A DNA stretch of 64,000 nt, taken from Comamonadaceae bacterium (GTDB taxonomy: Bacteria; Pseudomonadota; Gammaproteobacteria; Burkholderiales; Burkholderiaceae_C). The notes beneath the pieces are model-generated. The model saw only the letters and a program-made list of their open reading frames with translations, ran no database searches and was not told the DNA's origin. Made by a program: the position numbers and the translations under genes. Positions within the stretch are counted from its first letter, which is position 1. Each line of letters starts with the position of its first letter. The stretch covers positions 62,001-126,000 of the forward strand of contig JAIXUC010000008.1 of the NCBI GenBank assembly GCA_027483665.1. Direction: 5' to 3'. Of the stretch, positions 26,269 through 35,697 are shown one piece after another.

Positions 26269-26757
26269 TCAGGCAGGCAGGTGGCGCGCCAGTGAAGGCG
26301 GTACCAGCGGGCGCAGTTGGTTGATGGTGTCGTCGAGCCATCCGGCCCCGACCGATTGCGTCCACAGCGGATCATCGTGCCACGGCGTCCAGCGCATCAA
26401 CACAGCGACGAGCAACAGGACCAGCACACCACGCACCAAGCCGAACAACCAACCGAGCACACGGTCGATGGGCCGCAAGCCCACCTTTTCAACGGCCTTC
26501 TTGATCAACCAAGCCACCATACCGGCAAGAAACAAGGCTGCGACGAACACCAAAACAAAGCCGGCCGCGTAGCGCGCCATCGAGGGCATATCGCCCATCG
26601 GCAGTGCGGCTGCCACTGCAGGGGCTAGCCACTGGGCTGCGAGCAAAGCGAAGACCCAGCCCAGCAAGGACAGAACCTCATAAACCAACCCGCGCCAAGC
26701 ACCTAAAAAAGCAGAGGCCACCAAAACGCCCAACAACACCCAGTCGAGTACTGCCAT
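26269..26757 (-). CDS. cvpA: CvpA family membrane protein
   Basis: A 162-residue inner membrane protein with four hydrophobic helices (about residues 4-22, 27-45, 63-85 and 100-122). It contains the family segments VLLGVLVASAFLGAWRGLVYEVLSL and RPIDRVLGWLFGLVRGV. CvpA was named for colicin V production and is linked with envelope homeostasis; its molecular role is not settled. It lies between the SPOR protein gene and purF. Confidence 0.92.
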   Translation of the reverse strand: MAVLDWVLLGVLVASAFLGAWRGLVYEVLSLLGWVFALLAAQWLAPAVAAALPMGDMPSMARYAAGFVLVFVAALFLAGMVAWLIKKAVEKVGLRPIDRVLGWLFGLVRGVLVLLLVAVLMRWTPWHDDPLWTQSVGAGWLDDTINQLRPLVPPSLARHLPA

Positions 26758-26763
26758 GGTCTG

Positions 26764-27579
26764 CTAGAGAAACAAGACCGCGCCGGTCAAGCCAAGCGCC
26801 TTGAGGCGTGCGGCCACTCGCTCGGCTTCAGCTTTGGTGGCCAGGGGCCCTACACGCACCCGGGTGCGCTTGCCCTCATCGGTGATGACCTCTTGCGTGT
26901 AAGTCTTCAGGCCAGCACGTTCCACTTTTTGCCTGACCTCGCGAACCTTGGCCTGGTCTGCAAATGCGCCGATCTGAACCACGTAGCGCCCGGTGGCGGG
27001 CAACGCAGCCAGCTTAAGCGACTTCGCGGCCGGTGTCGGTTGGCTGGGTGCAGATGCTTTGGCGCCGGGTGCTGGAGTCGCGTTGATTGCCGGGCTGGCT
27101 ACCGGGCGGGCTGCCTGACTTGCCGGCGCAGCAGGTGGCTTGGCAGGCGCTGTGGCAGGCGGCTGTGCGGCGACAGAGCCCGTAGCCACTGGGCTCGGTG
27201 CTGCTGACGCACCAGGAGCAGAAGCTTGGGCGAGTGTGGGTCTAGGCGCGGATGCCGGTGCGGCCGATGCCGGTGCGGGATTGACCGCTGCCGCTACAGC
27301 CGGGCTGGCGGCGGGCTGGGATGGCGACTGGGGTAATAGCTGGGTCGTCGACCCGAGACTGGGCAGGGGCGCCATCTGCGTTTTGTCGGGCACCACGATG
27401 GGTACGTCTACAGCCACCGGCCGGGGCGCCGCGTCGAACACCATGGGGAACCCGACCACCGCGGCGGCCACCAAAATGGCAGCACCCAGCAAGCGCTGCC
27501 TGGCACGGCGGCGCATGGTCTCAACGCTGGGCGGTGCGGCCGGCTCGCGGTTTTTACCGCCAAACTTGAACAGGGCCAT
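26764..27579 (-). CDS. dedD: SPOR-domain cell-division-associated protein (DedD-like)
   Basis: The 271-residue protein has a short cytoplasmic N-terminus, one transmembrane helix at about residues 31-50, a long Ala/Pro-rich periplasmic linker (about 75-190) and a C-terminal SPOR domain (about 195-271, GRYVVQIGAFADQAKVREV). SPOR domains bind denuded peptidoglycan at the septum, and DedD assists constriction. The symbol rests on the architecture and on the folC-dedD-cvpA-purF order shared with E. coli. Confidence 0.88.
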   Translation of the reverse strand: MALFKFGGKNREPAAPPSVETMRRRARQRLLGAAILVAAAVVGFPMVFDAAPRPVAVDVPIVVPDKTQMAPLPSLGSTTQLLPQSPSQPAASPAVAAAVNPAPASAAPASAPRPTLAQASAPGASAAPSPVATGSVAAQPPATAPAKPPAAPASQAARPVASPAINATPAPGAKASAPSQPTPAAKSLKLAALPATGRYVVQIGAFADQAKVREVRQKVERAGLKTYTQEVITDEGKRTRVRVGPLATKAEAERVAARLKALGLTGAVLFL

Positions 27580-27584
27580 GGGGT

Positions 27585-28892
27585 TCAGGGAGTGAGGTGC
27601 TGCGCCTGGAGCCGGGGTATTCCGGCAAAGACCACGCCACCGACGGTGTAGAAGGAGCCGAAGACCACGATTCTATCTGCGGGGTCTGCCGCGGCGATGG
27701 CTGCAGACAGCGCAGCTGCGGGGTCTGCGTGGGTGCTGCTTGGGGCATTCGGCCTGAGCGCCAGGGCCTGCCAGCGCGCCTCAAGGTCTGCGGCCTTGGC
27801 AGCCCGCGGCGTGGGCAGATCGGTGAAGTACCAGAGGTCAATCACAGGCGCTATACGCTGCCACATGGCGGGCAATTCTTTGTCGGCCATGACGCCAAAA
27901 ACGGCGTGTGTGCGGGGGTAGAAGCCCATCGCGTCGAGGTTGGCAGTCAGCGCGGCTACCGAGTGTGGGTTGTGCGCTACATCCAGCACCACGGTGGGCT
28001 GACCCGGAACGATCTGAAAGCGGCCCTGCAACTCCACCATCGCCAGCCCGTTTCGCACCGCTTGGGCAGTCACGGGCAAACGCTCACGAAGCGCTGTGAG
28101 TGCCGCCAAAACGCCTGCCGCATTCACCAGTTGGTTGGCACCGCGCAGGGCCGGGTAGGCCAGCCCGCTGTAGCGTCGCCCTCTGCCAGCCCAACCCCAC
28201 TGCTGCGAGTCGCCCGCCACATTGAAGTCTTGGCCCACCAACCAAAGGTCAGCCCCCAGCGCCCGGGCATGCTCGACCACACTGCGCGGTGGCACCGGGT
28301 CGCTGACCACTGCAGGCTTGCCTGCACGCATGACGCCCGCCTTCTCGCGCCCGATGGACTCGCGGTCTGGACCCAAGTACTCCATGTGATCAAGGTCAAT
28401 GCTCGTGATGAGCGCGCAGTCGGTATCGAATGCGTTGACCGCATCGAGCCGCCCACCCAGGCCAACCTCGAGGATGACCACATCCAGGTCGCTGGCAGCC
28501 AGCAGTCGCACGATGGCCAAGGTGGTGAACTCGAAGTAGGTGAGCGTGAGCGGCGGGCAGCCCTCACCCCCAAGCCGGGCATGCTCCACGGCTTCGAAAT
28601 GCGGCACCAGTTCTTCGGCTTGCACCGCTTGCTGCCGAATGCGACAGCGCTCTTCGAAGTGCACCAAATGCGGCGATGTGTACAGACCCACGCGATAGCC
28701 TGCGTGCGACAAGATCGACTCCAACATCGCGCAGCTCGAGCCCTTGCCATTGGTGCCTGCTACCGTGAATACCGGCACCTTCAAGGCCAGACCCAGACGC
28801 TGGCGAAGCTCGTGAACGCGCTCCAGGCCCATGTCGATCTGAGCCGGGTGCAGTTGCTCGCAGTGCGCCAGCCATTCGGGAAGGGTCTTCAT
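27585..28892 (-). CDS. folC: bifunctional folylpolyglutamate / dihydrofolate synthase
   Basis: A Mur-ligase-fold ATPase of 435 residues that adds glutamate to dihydropteroate and to folates. The P-loop VFTVAGTNGKGSSCAMLESI and the later GLGGRLDAVNAFD and LDVAHNPHSVAAL motifs are characteristic. The start at 28892 was preferred to 28982, which lacks conserved residues. It begins the minus-strand run toward purF; accD, which precedes folC in many genomes, is not in front of it here. Confidence 0.95.
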   Translation of the reverse strand: MKTLPEWLAHCEQLHPAQIDMGLERVHELRQRLGLALKVPVFTVAGTNGKGSSCAMLESILSHAGYRVGLYTSPHLVHFEERCRIRQQAVQAEELVPHFEAVEHARLGGEGCPPLTLTYFEFTTLAIVRLLAASDLDVVILEVGLGGRLDAVNAFDTDCALITSIDLDHMEYLGPDRESIGREKAGVMRAGKPAVVSDPVPPRSVVEHARALGADLWLVGQDFNVAGDSQQWGWAGRGRRYSGLAYPALRGANQLVNAAGVLAALTALRERLPVTAQAVRNGLAMVELQGRFQIVPGQPTVVLDVAHNPHSVAALTANLDAMGFYPRTHAVFGVMADKELPAMWQRIAPVIDLWYFTDLPTPRAAKAADLEARWQALALRPNAPSSTHADPAAALSAAIAAADPADRIVVFGSFYTVGGVVFAGIPRLQAQHLTP

Positions 28893-29011
28893 CACTCGTG
28901 TTGTTGGGTCGGGTTGCGGTGTTGGGTTTACAGCATCATTGTCTCGCAGCACTTTTTTGAGCCATGGCGCAGCCGATTGCACAAGCGCCGCTCATCCGCA
29001 CTTCAATCCCC

Positions 29012-29383
29012 ATGACACAAACCCTGATCCTCTACGGCATTCCCAACTGCGACACGGTGAAAGCCGCCCGTCTGTGGCTGCGCGGCCATGCCGTACCTCA
29101 TGAATTTCATGACTTCAAGAAGCAAGGCGTTCCAACCCTCGAACTGGATCAGTGGCTTGAGCACCTGGGCTGGGAGCGCGTGCTTAATCGGCAAGGAACA
29201 ACCTGGCGCTCACTGGACGAGGCCACGCGCAGTCGGGCGGTGGACGTTGCGGGCGTGCGCGGGCTTTTGCTGGCCCACCCGAGCTTGATCAAAAGACCCA
29301 TCACCCGATGGCCTGATGGACAGCTCAGCCTCGGCTTCTTGGCCGCCGATTGGCAAGCCATGCTGGCCGCAGCAAGCACCTAA
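29012..29383 (+). CDS. ArsC/Spx-family reductase (YffB-like)
   Basis: A 123-residue thioredoxin-fold protein with the N-terminal YGIPNCDTVKAARLWL, in which Cys13 is the single conserved cysteine, and the C-terminal LIKRPITRWPDG. This pattern is that of YffB-type arsenate-reductase-like proteins, whose natural substrate is not established, rather than plasmid arsenate reductases. I chose the start at 29012 over 28964 because the fold begins there. Confidence 0.88.
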   Translation: MTQTLILYGIPNCDTVKAARLWLRGHAVPHEFHDFKKQGVPTLELDQWLEHLGWERVLNRQGTTWRSLDEATRSRAVDVAGVRGLLLAHPSLIKRPITRWPDGQLSLGFLAADWQAMLAAAST

Positions 29384-29456
29384 ACTCGCCGCTTGGCGCT
29401 GCGCGCAGCCCCACGCATCGGCTATCACGGACTCCACTTCAAACCAGACAAGCACC

Positions 29457-29774
29457 ATGAGCACCACAGAATTTCGCGGCGTGACTGTCGCCACGCAAGC
29501 CAGCGTTTATTTCGAGGGCCGCTGCATCAGCCATGGCATCACCTTGGCCGACGGAACGCGCAAGTCGGTGGGCGTCATCCTGCCGGGCACGCTCACCTTC
29601 AAGACTGGCACGCCAGAAATCATGGAATGTGTGGCCGGTCGCTGTGAGTACCAGTTGCTGGGCAACACGGAGTGGAAAAGCAGCGGTCCCGGAGAAGCTT
29701 TCAGCGTCCCCGGCGACAGCAGCTTCCAGATTCGAGTCACCGAGCCCTACCACTACATCTGCCATTTCGGCTGA
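29457..29774 (+). CDS. ppnP: pyrimidine/purine nucleoside phosphorylase
   Basis: The 105-residue cupin (former DUF1255) phosphorolyses a wide range of nucleosides to free base and ribose 1-phosphate. It shows the family GTRKSVGVILPGTLTFKTG, the PEIMECVAGRCEY segment and the closing FSVPGDSSFQIRV. Its complete length matches E. coli PpnP. It lies 9 bp before argG, and its product could supply bases for the purine route encoded at 50-62 kb. Confidence 0.92.
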   Translation: MSTTEFRGVTVATQASVYFEGRCISHGITLADGTRKSVGVILPGTLTFKTGTPEIMECVAGRCEYQLLGNTEWKSSGPGEAFSVPGDSSFQIRVTEPYHYICHFG

Positions 29775-31115
<1,341 letters not shown>

Positions 31116-31150
31116 GTGTTAGCGCTGGAGTTGGGTGCGTTCGCGGCGGA

Positions 31151-32218
31151 TCAGACCACCACGGGCTCGGGCTCCAGCAAGATGCCGAATCGCTCGTAAA
31201 CGCTGGTCTGAATGGCCCTAGCCAGCGTCATGACCTCGCCGCCGGTGGCGGGGTTGTCTCGCCCGCCCCGGTTCACCAGCACCAGGGCTTGTCGTTCGTA
31301 GACCCCGGCATGACCAATGGTTTTTCCCTTCCAGCCGCAGGCATCGATCAGCCAGCCCGCTGCCAATTTGATGCGGCCATCCGGCATGGGGTAGTGAACG
31401 ATGTTGGGTTCGCGCGCGATGATGTCCGCGCACTGTTCCGCAGACACAGTGGGGTTTTTGAAAAAGCTGCCCGCGTTCCCCAGCACAGCCGGGTCGGGAA
31501 GCTTGGCACGCCGGATGCTGCACACCCAGTCGAAAACCTGCTGGGCCGTGGGCTGTGAAACACCCTGCTCTTGTGCCAGGCGCTGCAACTCGAGATAGCT
31601 GATCTCTGCTCGCCAAGATTTGGGCAACGCGAATCGAACCCTGGTGATCAAACACCGTCCCGCCAGACCAAAGCCCTCGACCTGCCCGTTGGCATTGAGC
31701 GGGGCCTGGTGCTTGAAGACCGAGTCGCGGTAGCCAAAAGCGCATTGGGCCGCGTCCAGCGTGAAGGAAGTGCCGTCGTCCAGACGAACCGCGTCCAAGC
31801 TGTGAAACCGGTCTTGCAGTTCGACCCCGTAGGCACCAACGTTTTGCACCGGCGTCGCCCCCACGCTGCCGGGAATCAAGGCCAAGTTCTCGAGCCCTGG
31901 CCAGCCTTGGTCAAGCGTCCATTCGACAAAGTGGTGCCAGTTTTCGCCAGCACCCGCCTCGACGATCCAATGCTTGGGCGTTTCCTCTGCCAAACGCCGC
32001 CCGGCAATTTCCACTTTCAACACCAGTGCCGACACGTCGCCGGTGAGCACGATGTTGCTGCCGCCGCCCAACACCAACCGAGGAAAAGGCGCTAGTGCGG
32101 GCTCTGCCAGAACCGCCAACCAATCGGCCTCGTTGCGAATGCGGACCAAGCGATGCGCCTTGGCCTGAATGCCAAAGCTGTTGTAGGTTTGCAAAGGCAC
32201 ATCACGCTCTAGGATCAT
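31151..32218 (-). CDS. murB: UDP-N-acetylenolpyruvoylglucosamine reductase
   Basis: A 355-residue FAD enzyme that reduces UDP-GlcNAc-enolpyruvate to UDP-MurNAc in peptidoglycan synthesis. The FAD-binding LVLGGGSNIVL and PGSVGATPVQNVGAYGVE segments, the YRDSVFK block and the catalytic-serine region GNAGSFFKNP are visible. Its C-terminal extension marks the type I (E. coli-like) form. It is divergent from the YajQ gene. Confidence 0.97.
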   Translation of the reverse strand: MILERDVPLQTYNSFGIQAKAHRLVRIRNEADWLAVLAEPALAPFPRLVLGGGSNIVLTGDVSALVLKVEIAGRRLAEETPKHWIVEAGAGENWHHFVEWTLDQGWPGLENLALIPGSVGATPVQNVGAYGVELQDRFHSLDAVRLDDGTSFTLDAAQCAFGYRDSVFKHQAPLNANGQVEGFGLAGRCLITRVRFALPKSWRAEISYLELQRLAQEQGVSQPTAQQVFDWVCSIRRAKLPDPAVLGNAGSFFKNPTVSAEQCADIIAREPNIVHYPMPDGRIKLAAGWLIDACGWKGKTIGHAGVYERQALVLVNRGGRDNPATGGEVMTLARAIQTSVYERFGILLEPEPVVV

Positions 32219-32261
32219 GTGAGAATTCTCGCACCCGTCCTAAAGCCGAACCGCGAACCAC

Positions 32262-32747
32262 ATGCCCTCTTTCGACACCGTCTGCGAAGCCAATTTGGTT
32301 GAGGTCAAGAACGCGGTCGACAACACCGCCAAAGAAATCGCCACGCGCTTTGACTTCAAGGGAACAGCGGCGGCCATCTCGATCAAAGAGCGCGAGATCA
32401 CGCTGATAGGCGCAGCCGAGTTCCAGCTTCAGCAGATTGAAGAAATCCTGCGCAACAAGCTCACCAAGCGCCAGGTCGATGTGCGCTTCCTGGACATCGG
32501 CGAGCCACAAAAAGCAGGCGGCGATACCGTGCGCCAAGTGGTCAAAGTACGCAACGGCATCGAGGCCGAATTGGCCAAGCGGCTGCAGCGCATCATCAAA
32601 GACAGCAAACTCAAAGTGCAGGCTGCCATTCAAGGCGACTCGGTGCGGGTGAGTGGTGCCAAGCGCGACGACCTGCAGGCCGCGATGGCCTTGATTCGCA
32701 AAGACGTGGCCGACATGCCACTGTCTTTCAACAACTTCAGGGACTAA
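32262..32747 (+). CDS. YajQ-family nucleotide-binding protein
   Basis: A 161-residue protein with the two ferredoxin-like domains of YajQ ([21 protein letters not shown] and the closing [15 protein letters not shown]). In Xanthomonas a YajQ homologue binds cyclic di-GMP and affects transcription; other members bind RNA or GTP. It is followed after 3 bp by the retropepsin-like gene, and a degenerate HD-GYP gene lies nearby, so a link to c-di-GMP signalling is possible but unproven. Confidence 0.93.
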   Translation: MPSFDTVCEANLVEVKNAVDNTAKEIATRFDFKGTAAAISIKEREITLIGAAEFQLQQIEEILRNKLTKRQVDVRFLDIGEPQKAGGDTVRQVVKVRNGIEAELAKRLQRIIKDSKLKVQAAIQGDSVRVSGAKRDDLQAAMALIRKDVADMPLSFNNFRD

Positions 32748-32750
32748 AGC

Positions 32751-33476
32751 ATGACTGCAGCGCCTGCCGACCAGCGCAGGCCGCTTAAGTGGACGATATC
32801 GGCTGCATTTGCGCGTGCGCGTGCGCTGGCGCTCAGCATGGTCTTGCTCGGCCTCACACTCGGTCAGGCGCAAGCTCAGCAAACCGAGCAAGCTCAGGTG
32901 TCCATTGCCGGAGTTCTGGGAAGCCGCGCCCTGTTGATCGTGAATGGAGCGCCACCGAGGTCGGTGGGCATCGGAGAAACCCACATGGGTGTGAAGGTGA
33001 TGGCTGTTGCGCGTGACCAAGCCACCTTGGAGATTGCCGGGCAGCGGCTGACCATGCGACTAGGCGATGCACCCTCCAGCGTGGGCGCAGGCGCGCAGCC
33101 TGCAAACGCCAGTCGCATCGTGCTCACCGCTGAATCTGGAGGCCACTTCATGGCCAACGGCAGCATCAACGGCAAAGTGGCGCGCTTCATGGTGGATACG
33201 GGCGCAACCTCCGTCACCCTGGGGCTGCCCGACGCCAAACGCATCGGGCTCAATCTGGACTCCGCACCGCCCGTGCGGTTGAACACCGCCAACGGCGTGG
33301 TGCAAGGCTGGCGGCTGAAGCTGGACTCGGTGCGTGTGGGCGAGGCACTGATCTACTCTGTCGATGCAGTGGTCTTGCCCGAGCCCATGCCCTTCGTGCT
33401 GCTGGGCAACAGCTTCTTGAGCCGGTTCCAGATGCAGCGCACCAATGACCAGCTGACGTTGGACCGTCGCTTTTGA
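32751..33476 (+). CDS. exported retropepsin-like aspartic protease
   Basis: A 241-residue protein with an N-terminal hydrophobic segment (residues about 25-42, ending near GQAQAQQ) and a single-lobe clan AA protease domain. The active site is Asp149-Thr150-Gly151 in FMVDTGATSVTLG, with the flap and the closing LLGNSFLSRFQ strand. Such proteins would dimerise in the periplasm like retroviral proteases. Substrates are unknown. It starts 3 bp after the YajQ-like gene. Confidence 0.88.
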   Translation: MTAAPADQRRPLKWTISAAFARARALALSMVLLGLTLGQAQAQQTEQAQVSIAGVLGSRALLIVNGAPPRSVGIGETHMGVKVMAVARDQATLEIAGQRLTMRLGDAPSSVGAGAQPANASRIVLTAESGGHFMANGSINGKVARFMVDTGATSVTLGLPDAKRIGLNLDSAPPVRLNTANGVVQGWRLKLDSVRVGEALIYSVDAVVLPEPMPFVLLGNSFLSRFQMQRTNDQLTLDRRF

Positions 33477-33561
33477 ACCAAGCTTCGGTCGAGGTGACTC
33501 CAGCTGAACGCCTCAGTCCCACATTGGCCAAACCAAGGCCGAAAGTGAGTCCCCGCACCGC

Positions 33562-33589
33562 TAAGGTTTGCGCGGTGTGCCGCCGATAT
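33562..33589 (+). promoter_or_regulatory. candidate sigma-28 (FliA) promoter upstream of the degenerate HD-GYP gene
   Basis: TAAGGTTT at 33562-33569 and GCCGATAT at 33582-33589 match the flagellar sigma-28 consensus TAAAGTTT and GCCGATAA at seven of eight positions each. The spacer is 12 bp instead of 11. The site lies 57 bp before the start codon at 33646. No test of promoter activity is possible here. Confidence 0.5.
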
Positions 33590-33645
33590 ACTCGGGCAGC
33601 CCCGCCCGGGCGCACGGCCCAAGCCAGGGAACCCTGATACCCCAC

Positions 33646-34971
33646 ATGCAACTGTTTGCCCTGCCCACCAGCCAATTGGTCATCGGCGTCCCAGCCGCAT
33701 ACACCTTGCGCGATGAGAAGGGGCAGGTGTTGTTGCAGCGCGGTCGCATGATCGAGAACGCCTTGCAGCTCGAGGCCTTGCGCGCACGGGGCACCATCTA
33801 TATTGACTACGAGGAGTCCGTAGAAGCCCAGCGGCAGTTGGTCAACGAACTCGACAACGTCACTCGGCGCGACGCCCCGTTAAGCGTCTTTGCAGCGTTC
33901 GTGCCCTCAGCGCCCGGGGGCGAGGTGGCTTCGAAGACAGAGCAGCTTGCCAATCTTGCGGTGCGCTGGGGCGAAATGGAAGCGCGTCTCATTGGTTTGC
34001 TGGGCAGCATCACAGCGCCCAACAATTTCTCCGCTCGCACGACCCAGTTGGACATGGACATTCGCGCTTTGCTGGCCCAAGACCGGGACGCAGCGTTGTA
34101 TCTGATGTTCCACCAGTCGATTTCAGCCTATGCCAGCTATAGCGCGGCGCACTCACTGCTGTGCGCCGTGTTGTGCGACATGTTGTGCGACATGCTGGCT
34201 TTGCCCGAAGAAGAGCGGTGCAGTCTGAATCGCGCGGCGCTCACCATGAACGTCGCCATGACTGCCTTGCAAGACCAGTTGGCCCTGCAGCGCCACCCGC
34301 CTTCGCCACAACAGCAAGACAGCATCCTCACGCACTCGGTGCGTGGGCGCATCTTGCTGGCCCGAGCGGGTGTGACCGATGAACTTTGGCTGGACGTGGT
34401 GGCCTGCCACCACGAAAAGCTCCAAAGCGAAGCCCGCTTGCTCGACAGCGCACCGGTCCAGCGCTTGGCACGCGTGCTGCAAACGGTTGACCGCTACACA
34501 GCCGCCATGAGCCCGCGCAAGTCACGCACGGGGCGCACCGCGCGGGATTCCGCTCGCGCCGTTATCGTTCAGAGCGACGCTGGCCACGACGAAGTGGGAA
34601 CGGCCGTGGTTCGCCTGCTCGGCCTGAGCCCACCGGGCACCTACGTCAAGCTCGCCACAGGCGAGGTGGGTGTGGTGCTGCGGCGAGGGGCCAAGCCAAA
34701 TCAGCCCATCGTGGCCGTGGTGTTGAACAAGCGCGAAGAACCCATCGCGGAGGCGAAGCTGGTCAACACCTCGCGCGAGGGCATGGCGGTTCAGTCTGCC
34801 GTGGCGGCGGCCAACGTGCGTGTCCGCTTGAACCAGGACGTCATGCTCAAGCTGCTGGACAGAGCCCGCACGGAAACCAACGACGGACTGCCGGTGCCTG
34901 CGCCGGTTGCCGCCAAGTCACCGGGCCAAGCCCCGCAATACACGCCGTCAACCTATCAGCGTTTGCTCTGA
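33646..34971 (+). CDS. degenerate HD-GYP-like protein
   Basis: The 441-residue protein has an N-terminal DUF3391-like region (residues 1-60), a helical HD-domain-like middle (about 140-290) and a C-terminal beta domain typical of HD-GYP phosphodiesterases (GTYVKLATGEVGVVLRRG). His169, His230, the HHE at 255-257 and Asp282 can be aligned with metal ligands. The central HD dyad of the LLHDIGK motif reads TMNVAM, and no GYP motif follows HHE. It is therefore probably inactive on c-di-GMP and may be a sensor or binding protein. A sigma-28-like promoter lies in front, and its last 16 bp overlap the convergent plsY gene. Confidence 0.8.
   Translation: MQLFALPTSQLVIGVPAAYTLRDEKGQVLLQRGRMIENALQLEALRARGTIYIDYEESVEAQRQLVNELDNVTRRDAPLSVFAAFVPSAPGGEVASKTEQLANLAVRWGEMEARLIGLLGSITAPNNFSARTTQLDMDIRALLAQDRDAALYLMFHQSISAYASYSAAHSLLCAVLCDMLCDMLALPEEERCSLNRAALTMNVAMTALQDQLALQRHPPSPQQQDSILTHSVRGRILLARAGVTDELWLDVVACHHEKLQSEARLLDSAPVQRLARVLQTVDRYTAAMSPRKSRTGRTARDSARAVIVQSDAGHDEVGTAVVRLLGLSPPGTYVKLATGEVGVVLRRGAKPNQPIVAVVLNKREEPIAEAKLVNTSREGMAVQSAVAAANVRVRLNQDVMLKLLDRARTETNDGLPVPAPVAAKSPGQAPQYTPSTYQRLL
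34169..34192. repeat. 12-bp tandem duplication inside the degenerate HD gene
   Basis: TGTTGTGCGACA occurs twice in a row, in frame, giving the peptide LCDMLCDML between His169 and the lost HD dyad. It adds four residues to the helix that normally positions the metal ligands. Confidence 0.7.
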
Positions 34972-35600
34972 CCCAATCGGGGTTCGGTTCCTGCTATCAG
35001 GCGCTGGACGTTGCCTTGGTGACGCCAAAGCAACAACAGGGCCAGAACGCCCAGCACCAATGCCACCCTGCCATCCGCGTACCAGCCTGACCCACTGCCC
35101 ATGAGGTAGGCCACCGGCGCGAGCACCGCGGTCACCAGTGATGCCAGCGACGAATACCGGCTGATTGAAGCCACCAGCGCCCAGGCGACTGCCAGCACCA
35201 AGCCCAGCAGCGCGTCCACACCGAAGACCGCACCTGCGGCGGTAGCCACGCCTTTGCCGCCTTTGAAGGCGAAGAAAACTGGGAACAAATGCCCCAGGAA
35301 GGCTCCCAGGGCAACCAAGGCCACAGTGCCGTCACCCAACCCCACACGTTCGCCATACACACGCACCAGCAACACGGGCAACCAGCCTTTGACGGCGTCC
35401 AGCACCAGCGTGGTGACCGCTGCAATCTTGTTGCCTGAGCGCAGCACGTTGGTAGCGCCCGGGTTCTTGCTGCCGTAGGTGCGCGGGTCGTGCAAGCCCA
35501 TGAGCCGGCTCACAATCACCGCGAAAGACAACGACCCCACCAAGTAGGCCAACACGAAAGCCAAGCCGGGCCAAGCGGCAGGGGGGATGAAATCGAACAT
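34956..35600 (-). CDS. plsY: glycerol-3-phosphate acyltransferase (acyl-phosphate type)
   Basis: A 214-residue inner membrane enzyme with five hydrophobic helices that transfers acyl groups from acyl phosphate to glycerol 3-phosphate, the first step of phospholipid synthesis. The conserved loops are LVGSLSFAVIVSRL, the DPRTYGSKNPGATNVLRSG stretch and FKGGKGVATAAG. The length is near the usual 200. Its 3' end overlaps the convergent HD-like gene by 16 bp. Confidence 0.95.
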   Translation of the reverse strand: MFDFIPPAAWPGLAFVLAYLVGSLSFAVIVSRLMGLHDPRTYGSKNPGATNVLRSGNKIAAVTTLVLDAVKGWLPVLLVRVYGERVGLGDGTVALVALGAFLGHLFPVFFAFKGGKGVATAAGAVFGVDALLGLVLAVAWALVASISRYSSLASLVTAVLAPVAYLMGSGSGWYADGRVALVLGVLALLLLWRHQGNVQRLIAGTEPRLGQSKR

Positions 35601-35697
35601 ATCCAGAGATTTTGCCAGCGCAGTGCAGACCGACCGGTCTCCAGCGGCGGGCTTGCACGGCCCTGCACACGCCCAGCGCGTTGGCCGCAGCGACCGC

